Part shown: one piece after another, positions 33,926 to 44,800 of the stretch | Layout: each line of letters opens with the position of its first letter | Position numbering within the stretch: position 1 is the first letter of the stretch | Assembly: GCA_024508725.1 (NCBI GenBank) | Contig: JANINS010000001.1 | Span: forward strand, 119,837-183,836 | DNA from: Chitinophagaceae bacterium | GTDB lineage: Bacteria > Bacteroidota > Bacteroidia > Chitinophagales > Chitinophagaceae | Reading direction: 5' to 3' | DNA length: 64,000 bases | Translations under genes and position numbers: made by a program | Notes under the pieces: model-generated | What the model saw: only the letters and a program-made list of their open reading frames with translations | What the model was told of the DNA's origin: nothing | Database searches by the model: none

Positions 33926-34504
33926 TTGAGCCCTGCTTTGGAAGCTGTACGCAAAATATCAACTGCACAAAGATCGGACGAGGAGCTACTGGCAGCCTAT
34001 AAGCTGCATCGCCAGCAGGAAGTGCTGGCTGAACTCTTCATGCGTTACCATGATCTTCTTTATGGTGTATGTGTGAAGTACCTGAAAGACCAGGATGCCG
34101 CTCAGGATGCTGTAATGAATATCTACGAAGAACTTGTTAAAAAACTGCATAATCACGAGGTAGAGAATTTTAAAAGCTGGGTGTACGTACTGGCTAAGAA
34201 TCATTGTTTAATGGATCTGCGTAAGCAGAAAAAGATGCCTACCACAGAATTTCAGCCGGAGTTTATGCAATCGGGAGACTTTTCTCATCTGGATAATGCG
34301 TTGCAGGATAAAGAGGAGAAATTGAACAGCCTGGAGAACTGTATCGAGGGTCTGAGTGAAGACCAGAAACTAAGCATCAAGCTGTTTTATTTAGAAAACA
34401 AGTGTTACAACGAGATCGTAGAGCAAACCGGTCTGGATTGGAACAGAGTACGTAGCCTTATTCAAAATGGACGCAGAAACTTAAAAATTTGCATGGAAAG
34501 TTAA
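33926..34504 (+). CDS. ECF-type RNA polymerase sigma factor
   Basis: Up to 192 residues from a TTG at 33926. There is no ATG or GTG before the conserved region, so the exact start is doubtful. Region 2 (RSDEELLAAYKLHRQQEVLA, AAQDAVMNIYEELVKKLH, NFKSWVYVLAKNHCLMDLRK) binds core polymerase and the -10 element. Region 4 (LSEDQKLSIKLFYLENKCYNEI and GLDWNRVRSLIQNGRRNLK) binds the -35 element. The layout is that of extracytoplasmic-function sigma factors. The gene ends 1 bp before the next one, which encodes a one-pass membrane protein likely to be its regulator. A repeat element ends 34 bp upstream of the start, so its promoter may lie in or be changed by that element. Confidence 0.9.
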   Translation: MSPALEAVRKISTAQRSDEELLAAYKLHRQQEVLAELFMRYHDLLYGVCVKYLKDQDAAQDAVMNIYEELVKKLHNHEVENFKSWVYVLAKNHCLMDLRKQKKMPTTEFQPEFMQSGDFSHLDNALQDKEEKLNSLENCIEGLSEDQKLSIKLFYLENKCYNEIVEQTGLDWNRVRSLIQNGRRNLKICMES

Positions 34505-34505
34505 C

Positions 34506-35807
34506 ATGGAAAACAGGAAGTCCATATCGTACAGCTTTGAAGACATTAAACGCTACAGGCAAGGCCTGATGAGCAGGGATGAAATGCATGCTTTTGAAAA
34601 AGCCAGCATGGAAGACCCTTTCTTATCGGATGCATTGGAAGGTTATATGGAAGCTGATATGCATGTTGCTGATGAACATTTGAATAACATCAGCGATCGT
34701 GTTCAGCAAAAAGAAGAAAAGAAAGAACAAGCTGTTGTGGTGAGCATGCCCAAACGTGGCTTTGCTATGTGGAGAGTGGCTGCTATGGTAATTGTTATTG
34801 CCGGAGCAGGATTGATCACCTACAAAATTTTGGATAAGGATAAGATCGATACCGGTACAAATCCAGGAACCATTGCGAAGGTTGAACCTACAGAAACAAA
34901 ACCTACCGAAGTTCCGCAAAGCAGTAATATTTCTGATTCGAGCAGTTTTGCTTCTCCTGCAACAAAAGAATCTGCAAAGAGTGAAAACACAACATCTTCT
35001 AATTGGTCGGAAGCCGATGCAAAAAAATCAGCTGAGCAAAAACAAAGTACTGCTGCCCTAAGAGCTGACGATTTGAAGGAAGAAGCGATAAAAGATGAAA
35101 TAGCAGTAAGATCAGAAAAGAAAAATAACAGCAACGCTAAGCTTGAAGAAGTTCGTCCGGCTGCACCTGCAAAAGATGCTGACCCAACAGATGTAGGTAA
35201 AAGAATGGAGGCCAACAGTAATTTACGGGCTAACGAGATAAGGGGAACGATCGTTACACCTAGTAATACACCTCTTGCAAATACCAGGTTCAAAGTTGAC
35301 AACCAGAAAAGAGCATTTACTACAGACAGGCAGGGAAACTTTGTTGTAGTTGCAGAAGACAGTGTAGTGAATGCAACCATCACTTCGGGTTATTACGCCA
35401 ATACAACTGTGCAGTTAAGGGCAAACACCAATAACAGCATTAATATCGGGACTATAACAATGAAGCCTGATGAAGAGTTTGAAAAAACAGTGGCTATAGT
35501 AGGCTTGGGTTCTAAGAAAATGCGGGTAACAGATTCTGCATCGAACAAACCTGCCAATGGCTGGGATTCTTTCCAGGATTATGTTGCGAAAGCTTTAGGC
35601 CGTAAACTCGACTCCACTGAATATGATTCTGATAACAGTACAGAAATAGAGTTCTTCGTTGATACGAATGGTAAACCAAGAGATATTAAAATCGTTACTT
35701 CTACTGATGCAGATGAAGGAAGAACAAAAGAAATCGTAGAAGCGGTTAAGAAAGGACCTAAATGGGTGAATAAAAATCAAAAGACAAGATTACTGATACG
35801 TTACTAA
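34506..35807 (+). CDS. One-pass membrane protein with TonB-like C-terminus, probable sigma regulator
   Basis: 433 residues. Cytoplasmic part 1-80: YSFEDIKRYRQGLMSRDEMH with the short repeats seen in Bacteroidota anti-sigma-like proteins. One membrane segment at about 86-106 (MWRVAAMVIVIAGAGLITYKIL). A low-complexity Ser/Thr/Lys/Glu/Ala linker (about 110-240) could span the periplasm. A carboxypeptidase-regulatory-like beta-sandwich follows (IRGTIVTPSNTPLANTRFKV, FTTDRQGNFVVV), and then a C-terminal domain like the TonB C-terminus (STEIEFFVDTNGKPRDIKIV, VKKGPKWVNKNQKTRLLI). It starts 1 bp after the sigma gene and a terminator follows. A role as anti-sigma factor with a periplasmic sensor is inferred. 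No zinc-finger anti-sigma motif is present. Confidence 0.82.
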   Translation: MENRKSISYSFEDIKRYRQGLMSRDEMHAFEKASMEDPFLSDALEGYMEADMHVADEHLNNISDRVQQKEEKKEQAVVVSMPKRGFAMWRVAAMVIVIAGAGLITYKILDKDKIDTGTNPGTIAKVEPTETKPTEVPQSSNISDSSSFASPATKESAKSENTTSSNWSEADAKKSAEQKQSTAALRADDLKEEAIKDEIAVRSEKKNNSNAKLEEVRPAAPAKDADPTDVGKRMEANSNLRANEIRGTIVTPSNTPLANTRFKVDNQKRAFTTDRQGNFVVVAEDSVVNATITSGYYANTTVQLRANTNNSINIGTITMKPDEEFEKTVAIVGLGSKKMRVTDSASNKPANGWDSFQDYVAKALGRKLDSTEYDSDNSTEIEFFVDTNGKPRDIKIVTSTDADEGRTKEIVEAVKKGPKWVNKNQKTRLLIRY

Positions 35808-35828
35808 CGAATTAAGCGAATAGAACAG

Positions 35829-35852
35829 AAGGAGCATTAAGCTCCTTTTTTT
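35829..35852 (+). terminator. Rho-independent terminator after the sigma-regulator operon
   Basis: AAGGAGC, ATTAA loop, GCTCCTT then a T run, 22 bp past the stop codon. Confidence 0.88.
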
Positions 35853-35892
35853 GTGCCTTGTGCTGAGTAAATTGCAGCACTAATTGCAATAC

Positions 35893-36654
35893 ATGAATAA
35901 GATCATCCTAATAACAGGGGCAACGTCAGGATTTGGAAAAGCCATTGCAGAAAAATTTGCATCAGAAAAATGGAACTGCATCATCACCGGCAGAAGAGCA
36001 GATCGTTTACACGAGATAGCGGATGAACTCAGGAATAAATATGAAGCAAGGGTTTTATCGCTTGTGTTTGATGTTCAGCAAAAAGATGAAGTGTTCAACC
36101 AACTCACCAATCTTCCGGATGAATGGAAGAATATAGACATACTGGTGAATAATGCAGGACTTGCTTTAGGCAGAGACAGTTTTGATACTGCAAGTTTGCA
36201 AGATTGGGATACGATGATAGACACGAATGTGAAAGGAATGTATTACGTTACCAAAGCAGTGTTGCCGATAATGACAGCTCGAAAGCAAGGACACATTTTC
36301 AACATTGGTTCTACTGCGGCGAAAGAAGTGTATGCCAATGGTAATGCCTATTGTGCCAGCAAACATGCCGTAAATGCACTAAGCCAGTCGATGAGAATAG
36401 ATCTGCTACCTTACCATATTAAAGTAACCTGTATTAACCCCGGTGCTGCAGACACTGAATTTTCTGTTGTACGATTTAAAGGTGATGAAGAAAAAGCTAA
36501 AACGGTATATAGTGGTTATACACCGCTATATGCTGATGATGTTGCCGATACAATTTATTACTGTGCTAATCTTCCTGCACATGTTTGTATCAATGACCTG
36601 GTAATGACTTGTACTGCACAGGCAAACAGCTTTTACCTGCATAAAGAAGGCTAG
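35893..36654 (+). CDS. Short-chain dehydrogenase/reductase (YdfG-like)
   Basis: 253 residues from the ATG at 35893 (MNKIILITGATSGFG); a TTG 9 bp upstream is less likely. Classical SDR features: the nucleotide loop TGATSGFGKAIAE, FDVQ after strand 4, NNAG, and the catalytic Ser (NIGSTAAKE), Tyr and Lys (YCASK); INPGAADTEF follows. Basic GRRADR after the second strand points to NADPH. The closest familiar type is YdfG, which oxidises L-allo-threonine, serine and 3-hydroxy acids. The true substrate cannot be read from sequence. Monocistronic. A hairpin at 36671-36692 follows, but its T run is on the other strand. Confidence 0.92.
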   Translation: MNKIILITGATSGFGKAIAEKFASEKWNCIITGRRADRLHEIADELRNKYEARVLSLVFDVQQKDEVFNQLTNLPDEWKNIDILVNNAGLALGRDSFDTASLQDWDTMIDTNVKGMYYVTKAVLPIMTARKQGHIFNIGSTAAKEVYANGNAYCASKHAVNALSQSMRIDLLPYHIKVTCINPGAADTEFSVVRFKGDEEKAKTVYSGYTPLYADDVADTIYYCANLPAHVCINDLVMTCTAQANSFYLHKEG

Positions 36655-36670
36655 ATGTATAAAACAAAAA

Positions 36671-36692
36671 GCCGTCTCTGGAAAGAGTCGGC
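36671..36692 (-). terminator. Terminator-like hairpin oriented against the SDR gene
   Basis: GCCGTCTCT and AGAGTCGGC pair with one T-T mismatch. Read on the minus strand the stem is followed by TTTTTGTTTT. No minus-strand gene ends here, so its use is unclear. The rest of the gap (36655-36862) shows nothing else. Confidence 0.4.
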
Positions 36693-36862
36693 CGTTGCTA
36701 ACCTATGAAAAACACCTATTTTGAAATAAATTTTATCGTTGTTGTCTGCCACAAAAATAAGGGAGTGACATAGGGTAAAGAATAACTTATTAAGCAGTAA
36801 ATTGTTCAAAATAAGCAGGCATACCTAGAATGCAGTAGCCAAAAACTAACATAACACAATCT

Positions 36863-37393
36863 ATGAATATGATAAGATCGTTTACGATCATTATTCTATT
36901 GATCGTATCTGCAAAACTTAATGCACAGATAACGGTTACTACAGCCAGATTTGGAAACCTGAAACTAGGTTCATCGTTAGATAGTGTAAACAGCCTGCTA
37001 GGACAAAAAATAAAACTGCCTGCAATAAGAGAAGATGGTGAGTTCTCATACGATACTATTTATACTACTTACAGATCGGCTACCTTAAGATTGGTTTTCT
37101 ACCAGCACTTGCATTATCAAACAAAAAAACTGATCACTGAACTTAACAGTATTTATAGTGAGAGCAACAATGTAATTACAAAGAGTGGTATCAAAACAGG
37201 CGACAATAAATTTGAAGTGATCAAAAAACTGGACGGAATGTTTTTAACAATTCAGCCAGAAAAAGAGATCGGAAAAAATGCATCATCTGTTTTGCTATAT
37301 GATCGGGACAACAGCAACCGGTTAACATTTTATTTCAGGGAAAATATTCTTTATGCCATAGAATTCGCAATGAATATTGATGATGCATGCTAA
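36863..37393 (+). CDS. Small exported protein, unknown function
   Basis: 176 residues with a signal peptide (MIRSFTIIILLIVSAKLNAQ after the first Met-Asn). The mature part opens with ITVTTARFGNLKLGSSLDSVNSLLG, a pattern seen in periplasmic BamE-like or transglutaminase-associated small domains in which a strand is followed by a helix starting with DSV. Strands continue (TYRSATLRLVFYQHL, NRLTFYFRENILYAIEFAM). It has a single Cys at the extreme C-terminus. I cannot assign a function. It is a single gene; the 306-bp gap that follows is described separately. Confidence 0.72.
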   Translation: MNMIRSFTIIILLIVSAKLNAQITVTTARFGNLKLGSSLDSVNSLLGQKIKLPAIREDGEFSYDTIYTTYRSATLRLVFYQHLHYQTKKLITELNSIYSESNNVITKSGIKTGDNKFEVIKKLDGMFLTIQPEKEIGKNASSVLLYDRDNSNRLTFYFRENILYAIEFAMNIDDAC

Positions 37394-37699
37394 AAAAATT
37401 TTGTTAAGAAACAGCTCCCATAACGATGATTTAGTTCTTTAATATCTGCTGCTGTATTACATACAACTGACACTACAACTATGTATATGCTAACTACACT
37501 TGCTTATATAGCAAAAAAATAAAAGAATACTTAATACAGCTGCTTAATTATAATGTGTATATAAGTTTCATCATATACCCTTGGCATAAGACTTGCCAAT
37601 TGAGAAAATCCTCCGCAAAGTGTAGAACAAAATGTAGAAGTTTCTCACTAATTTGCTGAGGCAAGACAACAAAATCTATCCTACTTAAAACTTATTCCT
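37394..37699 (+). other. AT-rich intergenic region
   Basis: 306 bp without a convincing open frame. It contains a small inverted repeat TTGGCA / TGCCAA at 37581-37586 and 37594-37599, about 100 bp before the next ATG, which could be a regulator site. No TAnnTTTG box stands out. I see no RNA gene or terminator here. Confidence 0.5.
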
Positions 37700-38617
37700 A
37701 TGCTGAAACACCAGGCAAAAAAGCTTGCCCCAATTGCATGCTTTCTTTTAACAACCGGATTTATGGTTAGCTGTACCAAATCTGTAGATAAAGCAAAATC
37801 ATCTTCTATCTACACAGAATTATCAGCAGGTACTACAACGAAAACAACAACCTCAACTACACCAAGTACTAGCACTACTACTGCACCTCTTTATACAAAG
37901 ACGGTAAACTTTGATAACCGTGCTGATGGTGCTTATGGATATACTTTAGCCAACCAGGACTTCAACAATGTAAGCTTTTGGGGAGATCAATCTCGCAGCA
38001 TTATCACTGGTGGTAAATTAAAGACTGTAATGAAAGCCAATTTACTTGGTGGTGATGGCGGTAATATCTCAAGGATCGACGTTCCGGATGCAAGCGAATA
38101 TCAATTGAACTTTGATATGATGTTCGATCAGAACTTCGACTTTAGCTGGGGCGGTAAGGTTGGTTTCGGGTTCCTGATCGGTAATGGATACACTGGTGGT
38201 GTTCCAGGTTGGGATGGCAACGGAGGAAGCCTTCGTTTAATGTGGTACAAGAATACATCTACAAGCCCGGTAATTCTTAAGCCTTATGTTTATTACAAAG
38301 ATCAGCCGGGTACATACGGTAATGACTTTGGTAAGGCTTTCCCTGCAGGTGGTGGTAGCATACAAAAAGGTGTTTGGTATAATGTGAAGATGTATGCGAA
38401 AGCAAATACAGGTAGCAATACTGATGGTCGTGTTCAATTGGTGATCAATGGTGTTACCTTGTTAGACCAGGCTATCCGTTGGACAACAAACGATATTAAC
38501 AGGATGATCAAGCATGTATGTTTTGAAACTTTCCGTGGAGGTGCTGAAACTTACTGGCAGTCTTCTAGCGATGGTAATATTTACTTCGATAATGTTAGCT
38601 ACACAGCTATTAAATAA
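37700..38617 (+). CDS. Lipoprotein with polysaccharide lyase 14-like domain
   Basis: 305 residues. Lipoprotein signal ACFLLTTGFMVSCTKS (Cys about 25), then a Ser/Thr linker of about 40 residues (TTTKTTTSTTPSTSTTT), typical of a surface spacer. From about residue 68 a jelly-roll domain follows: VNFDNRADGAYGYTL, FWGDQSRSI, then WGGKVGFGFLIGNG and the segment with GWDGNGGSLRLMWY, YVYYKDQPGTYGNDFG, GVWYNVKMYAKANTG, RVQLVINGVTLLDQ and the last strand DGNIYFDNVSY. This is the pattern of the PL14-like family, whose studied members cleave glucuronan or alginate. No SusC/SusD or other polysaccharide-utilisation gene is nearby, so a stand-alone surface lyase or binding protein is possible. Confidence 0.82.
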   Translation: MLKHQAKKLAPIACFLLTTGFMVSCTKSVDKAKSSSIYTELSAGTTTKTTTSTTPSTSTTTAPLYTKTVNFDNRADGAYGYTLANQDFNNVSFWGDQSRSIITGGKLKTVMKANLLGGDGGNISRIDVPDASEYQLNFDMMFDQNFDFSWGGKVGFGFLIGNGYTGGVPGWDGNGGSLRLMWYKNTSTSPVILKPYVYYKDQPGTYGNDFGKAFPAGGGSIQKGVWYNVKMYAKANTGSNTDGRVQLVINGVTLLDQAIRWTTNDINRMIKHVCFETFRGGAETYWQSSSDGNIYFDNVSYTAIK

Positions 38618-38643
38618 TCAATCTTTTTTTCTGGGAACTTTAA

Positions 38644-38670
38644 AGGGGCAAAGTGATTTGCCTCTTTTTT
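38644..38670 (+). terminator. Terminator after the PL14-like gene
   Basis: AGGGGCAAA, GTGA loop, TTTGCCTCT, T run. A G-T pair interrupts the stem. 27 bp past the stop codon. Confidence 0.85.
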
Positions 38671-38760
38671 ATTGGCTGATGTTGAAGCCTTCTTTACAAG
38701 GTGATACCATCATAAATCTATCTAACAAATAACTGCTTTATTATCTACATGAACTAAAAC

Positions 38761-38791
38761 AAAAAAGAGGCAAACAATCTTGCCTCTTTTT
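38761..38791 (-). terminator. Terminator after sprA
   Basis: AGAGGCAA, 6-nt loop, TTGCCTCT, with A and T runs on both sides, 20 bp past the sprA stop. It shares the GAGGCAA stem word with the convergent terminator at 38644. Confidence 0.88.
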
Positions 38792-38810
38792 GTTTGAATC
38801 CAATTTATAG

Positions 38811-41800
38811 TTACTGTGCCAATGCAATTCTCAACTGTAATCCTGCTCTTGTATTAACGATCGGTGCAGAAGTAGAAACGTATGGTGTTACCCTTCTCTG
38901 ATCGAAGAACAATTTCAGGTTAAGCCTGTTATTGAGTACATAATCGATAGAAGGCTGAATAGTGATCACTTTTTGCCCGCCTGTACTGTATGCATTGGCC
39001 TGGTCAAGACGACTGTTGCTTTGTGCATCATCTCTCATTGAAAGATCAAGACGGAAATTGAGATCGTTCTCCAGCTTTTTGTCTTTCATGAACGGCAATT
39101 TGAACGGTAGTGTGATGTTCTTTGTTCTATAGCTAAAGCCAAATGTCCATTCTGTTGAGTTTAATTCACTCAACTGGTAATCGATCAAACTCAAACTCAG
39201 TTGTCGGCTCTTACGATACTCTCCTCTTATATTCATCTGGCTTGTAGTAGTAACATCCACACCAATCAATGGTGCAAATTGCTCCTGTATCGTAATATTC
39301 GGTACAAGGAAGTAAGGAACATAGTTACCACTGATCGGATCGATGAAACCAGGTGCTGCATAATAGAAAGGATCCTGGAACAACAAAGCACTGGTAAACT
39401 GGTTCATACTAAGATTACCGGTATAACCATGAGTGATGCTGATAGTGCTGAATGTTTTTGCCAGAGCCGGGATCTTTGTTAATCCCGTATATGTCAGCTT
39501 CCAGTTAGGCTTAGGCATTATACTGCGGAATGGATTAGACTTGATGTTCGGATTGTTTTGCTTTAACAATGCAACATCATGTGGACTCTTTCCAGTGTAT
39601 GCCGCAATGAAAGCAGGGATCAATACATCCTGTGAATAACGACCATACCCTGCAGCATAGCCATCACTGCTTACCGGACTTCCCGATTGTTTCCAATACG
39701 GGTTTTGTTCTGCAACACGTTGTGAAATGATCTGCCTGTATTCCTGGAACTTGTTGAAAGTTTCAGAAACTTCATTTGGCTTGAACTTCTCGAACAATGT
39801 TTTGAAAGCGATATAACTTACGTTGAAACCTCCGGCAGAAAGGGGATTATTATGCGAAAGTCTGCCTGGAGTTGATGTACTAAATGTATCCTTATACAAT
39901 TCTGAGTAGTTCTTATTAAAGCTCTTCTCCACGTTCAGATCGATCATTAATTCACTGATCGGTTCTATTTGTGCCGTTATAGTAAGTTTTTGCTCAAACC
40001 TTTGCTGGTACAGGAAGTTAAAGTCTTTGCTCCTGGTGATCAATCCTTTTGCAGCTTGCTTGTTAAGCCATGCTGTATCAGGTTGTTTACCGAATACATA
40101 ATCAAGACCCGGTGCCATTGTTTTCCAGTTCTGTCCAAGAAACTTTGTGCTATCCATGTAACCGGGAATACGGCTATAGTAGTTCTCAGAATAATTTACT
40201 GAGGCTCTTTTAACCATGGTTAGAACCTTGCCTGTAACTCTCATAATGCCACTAACTTCAACAGGCTGATTGTTCTTTGCAATTTTTGCAGCTCTCTTCT
40301 GCTCTCTCCATTTTGCCAGTACCTCTTTCTTCGCATTACCTGTTTTGCCTTTGATCACTTCAGCACGACTAGGAACATCAGGGATACCATCCTGCTTTTT
40401 CAGATCTATCTTCTTTTTACCATTGGGGTCTTTTGTTTCTTTTTGCTTTGGCTGAGCAGGCATATCCAAAGCCCTGAGCCATCTTGATTTCTGGTACAAC
40501 CTGGTGAAATCAAATTCACCATTGATGGCATTTTCCTGGGTATTCTCTAAAGTATTACCCAGATCAATTGCCAAACGACTGGCCCCGATCCAGCTATAAG
40601 AAGTACCATAAGTGTATCGAGCCGTGATCCAGTCAGTCAATGGAAGTTTACCAAGTGGTAATGTGTATGCAGCCGTTGCTTTTTGATTGTACAAAGTATT
40701 TCTTCCCCCATTCCAGAAGTTGGTGCGAACGGTATCTTTCTTCTCTTTTGTATTCAATCTTCCATAAGGTTCATCCACTCTTGCATTATTAATGGCTGAG
40801 AAATCGATGTTGAGCGAACGTGTAAGATCCCAACGAAGATTATAGAAGCGATCGAAAGTAAAATACTTGTCGTAAGTAGTATCAACCCTGTCGATCTTTC
40901 CATCAGAAACGATACGTGGAACAAACTCGCCAAACTGGCGATTCACATCAGCTCTGAAGCTGAGTAATGATGGATTAAGATTGAAGTTGATGTCACGAAC
41001 CAAAGACAACCATGGTGTTTTGCTCCTGATCTTCTTTAATGGTTCAATATATTTTGGAGTAGAATTATAAGTGTAACCTAATCCGCCTCTGTGTTTGATC
41101 ACATCATTTTTAAGTATGAGCGGATTTGTTTGTTCGAACTTGGTATATGAATAACTCACATCAAGATTACTGATGCTCCACAATTTCGGTGTGCCTTTCG
41201 GCTGAATGCGAACATTGGTAAAGTTGAGTGTTTTGATCGTAGTTTGATCGATCGCTGCATCACGGATAGAATCTCTCTTACCTGAATAAGCATTCATCTT
41301 ATCCTTTAGTTTGATATCAAGATCATACGGATCGTATTCAGGTGTACGAACCGTTCTGTTGATACTTGCATATACCGGGATGGAAAGTCTTGCTTCTTTT
41401 GGCAACAATTTACCTGCATCGATGTTGGCAGCCACATCAAACTGGTACATATTATCTCTCGCCCTTTCATTCACTCGTTGTTCAAGCGTTCCAAAACCTT
41501 TGGTATATGTGTTACCCGAAACGGTGAGTGTACCAAGATCAGCCAACTGAACATCTACTCTGCCAAGCGCTGCATATCCACCAGTTTCATCTAGTCTTGA
41601 TAAGCGAAGTTCATTGATCCACACTTCACCTGACACAGGATCCGAATGTGCATTTTCAATTCCGAACAACAAACCTCTTACTTCACCAAGATTTGGATTA
41701 CCAAAGACGGTGAAAGTTTTGTTGCCGATCTTTTCACGGTAAGGCTGTGTAACAGAGAACAAACTTCCATTTCTTCTTGTCTTAAGATTGATGAGTTCCT

Positions 41801-44800
41801 GTATATCAAAATCAAGGTTATTCGCTACTGGCCATACAGAATCACAACTCGAAGAATTATAAGTACCAGGCTTCGTTACCTTAAGTGGATACCTGATCTC
41901 GTAATAGTTACTCAGGAAATCCTGCCCGATACGAATGACTGCATACAGTTGATCGTTATCAAGATTTGCAAAGCCGGGAATAGATTCCGCATGAACAAAC
42001 ATTGATAACTGTCCGTATTGACGCAGATCAAGATTCAAAGTTTTAAATACTGCTTTAGCATCACGTGGAGAAATGCCACGAACCTGAAGGCTCATTGCCT
42101 GTTCATTCTGTAACAGGTTAACGTTATTGTTACTTAGATATTGAACCCTTTCAATGCCACAAGGAATTACATAGTTAACCGGATTCTTTCCGCTGTTCTC
42201 TTCAATGTTTACGGCAGATACCAATAAAGGAGTTGTTGAAGCAGGAGTATATCTTCCTACGGTATCCAATGCATAATTAAATGTTCTCCATTGATTACGA
42301 ACCAGGTCAAGCGAAGCAAAACGCATCACCACAGAATCTTCAAAATCGGTTAAGTACATACGCATAAAACGGATAGACTTAAAATCTGGAATACTGCCTA
42401 TACGTCTTGTATAACCTTTTACAGGAACTCGGAACTGGTACCATATTTCTGATCCGCTTGTTCCATTAGCATAATTTACTGATACATTTCTTTTATCTAC
42501 AATGTAGTTACTGATCGGCATGTTCTGGCTCAACGGGATCTCGTATTCATAATATTCTTCATTCTCATTAAGTGTATTATCCCTGTTCAGATCTTCATTA
42601 TCGGGATACAACGTTGCTGCTGAAGAGAACTGGGAACTTGTACTTGCCACAGGTGAGTTGCCTTGCGGATTGTTATAATTTTTATATCTGCCGAGGATGC
42701 CGACATTACTATTATTAAATACCTCATCCCGATACCAGATATAATTATCATTAGATGGATCTGCTGCTGCCTGGCGATATACTGCTGAGTTAGTACCAAA
42801 TGTAGTAGCAAGCTTTGTAAGATAATCGCTGTGTCTTCTTATCTCGGCTCCATCAGTCATTCCATCAAAACCAACATCCTGGAACGGACGATCACCAGGA
42901 TCATTACTGAAGGCTTGTGTGATCTGTATTGGATTGATCGGCTGGTAACCCCATGAAGAGCTATCGATCTGTGCAGGTATCTGTGGTGTTGGCAATCCAT
43001 TCTCATAAAAACGTCGACCATCTTTTAAAACATCTTCACTTACATTACCTAAATTGATCATCAACTTACCACTGGCCAGCGGATTAGCATTTTTAATAAA
43101 CGGATCCTGTACCCAGAATTCAATGAATTCGATATTACCTGTTTCGAAATCGGTTTGATCAAGACTTCTCATGATACCACCCCACTTTCTTCTTCTTTGA
43201 AGCGGTGAAAAATATTTTCCCTCAGCGTTTATTACAGATGGATCTGTTTCAAAGTTGTAAGGACCTCTTTCTGCAGGATAATAAGCCATATCAAAGGTTA
43301 CCGTCTGGCTTTGTCCCAGGTTTGGTGTTCTGTTCTTGAAAAGCTCAGTAGTATTTACCAAACGAACTCGTGGATCACTTAACTCATTTGTATTTCTTCT
43401 TAACGGATTATCATTACTTGTTCTGTCTTGTAATATCGGTTCAATATTATACCAGGCAAGCTTTGCACGATTGATACCATATGTAGTATCATTGAATCTT
43501 GATGCTTCAGGAAAAGCTGCCGGAGTAGAAGCCAGTGTCCATGCTACCCATGGAAAACGAAGATCAATATTGTTACGGCTACCTTCAAAATCGTCGAGAT
43601 AGATCAAACCTTCACCACCTTTACCAATTTGAGGTGCATGCCCCGGTTTTAAATAAGCCGCCTCTCCATAAGCCGTTACATTGGATGATGCGGTGGTACT
43701 ATAGAAAGGAAGTTTATCCAGCATTCTTGTTAAACCCGGCCATGGTGAACGATAAGAGAAGTCAACTCCGTACATGGTATTGCGGATCGGATCTTCACCA
43801 TAGTTCATCTTGGTGAAGAACGGTCGTTCACTAAGCCTTACCATCGATCCACCAATAGAAAGTTTTTTACTGGCGAGATAATCCAATCGTAATCCTAAAA
43901 AGTTGCGTTGCTGAATTCCAAATCCTGCGTTGTTTTCAAACTGAACATTCACCGGTACACCAGAGTTAAGAATTGCCTGGTTGATGATCTTAACAGAACC
44001 AAGATTGTAATCAACAGTATAATCAACATTTTCTGTGAGTATCTGTCCACCTGCAGTTACACTTACCGATCCTTGCGGTACGTTGAATGCTCCAAGATAA
44101 ATCTCAGAACCACCGGAACCTTTCACTTGACCCTGGAAAAGAAACCTGTTCTTATTGGCATATGTTTGCGCTATCGCTTTGATGGTATCGTATAACTCGG
44201 GATAAGAGAAGCTATCTCTAACATTTTGCGGCAGCGATTGCATTGCGATTCTCTGCAGATCCGCACCCAAAGGTTCCAACACAGGAAAGATGATCTTGCC
44301 TTGCTGAGAGAGTACCGTAAATCCTTCTACATAATCGAACACACCATCCGGCTGAGGATCTAACCTGTTATTTAAACGATCGAGGTTAACGATTCGCAGC
44401 AAAGGAACACCTTCGTAAGCAGGATCACTTTGAGGCAGGTAACGTTTCAAGCCTTTGCTTGGCTCTTCGTACATCAGGTTTAACTTGAAATCGGTTGGCT
44501 GGATAGAAGCAACGTCTAATGAATACACATTCTTCATCATCAGATCCCATAACAAAGAAGGAATACGTTGAGATGTTGCTTTCAATAATTTCAGGTAAAG
44601 TACTTTCTGCACACCATTGGTGCTATCCAAACCAAGATCCTGTGAAAACTCTCCTACCTGGAACACTTTACCATTGTAGGTATATTGATAAGCAACAGCG
44701 AGTACTTCATCAGGTTGTAGTTGCTGATTCAAAGAGATCCAGCCTACCTGTGGATTGAAATAATATTCGTTTGGATTTAGTTTTCTTGCGAATGTTTTTT

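Noticed and set aside
34820-35383. 187-codon minus-strand frame opposite the sigma-regulator gene
   Set aside because: It is a shadow of the Ser/Thr/Lys-rich linker on the plus strand (runs of Leu/Ser/Ala), with no start context or family.
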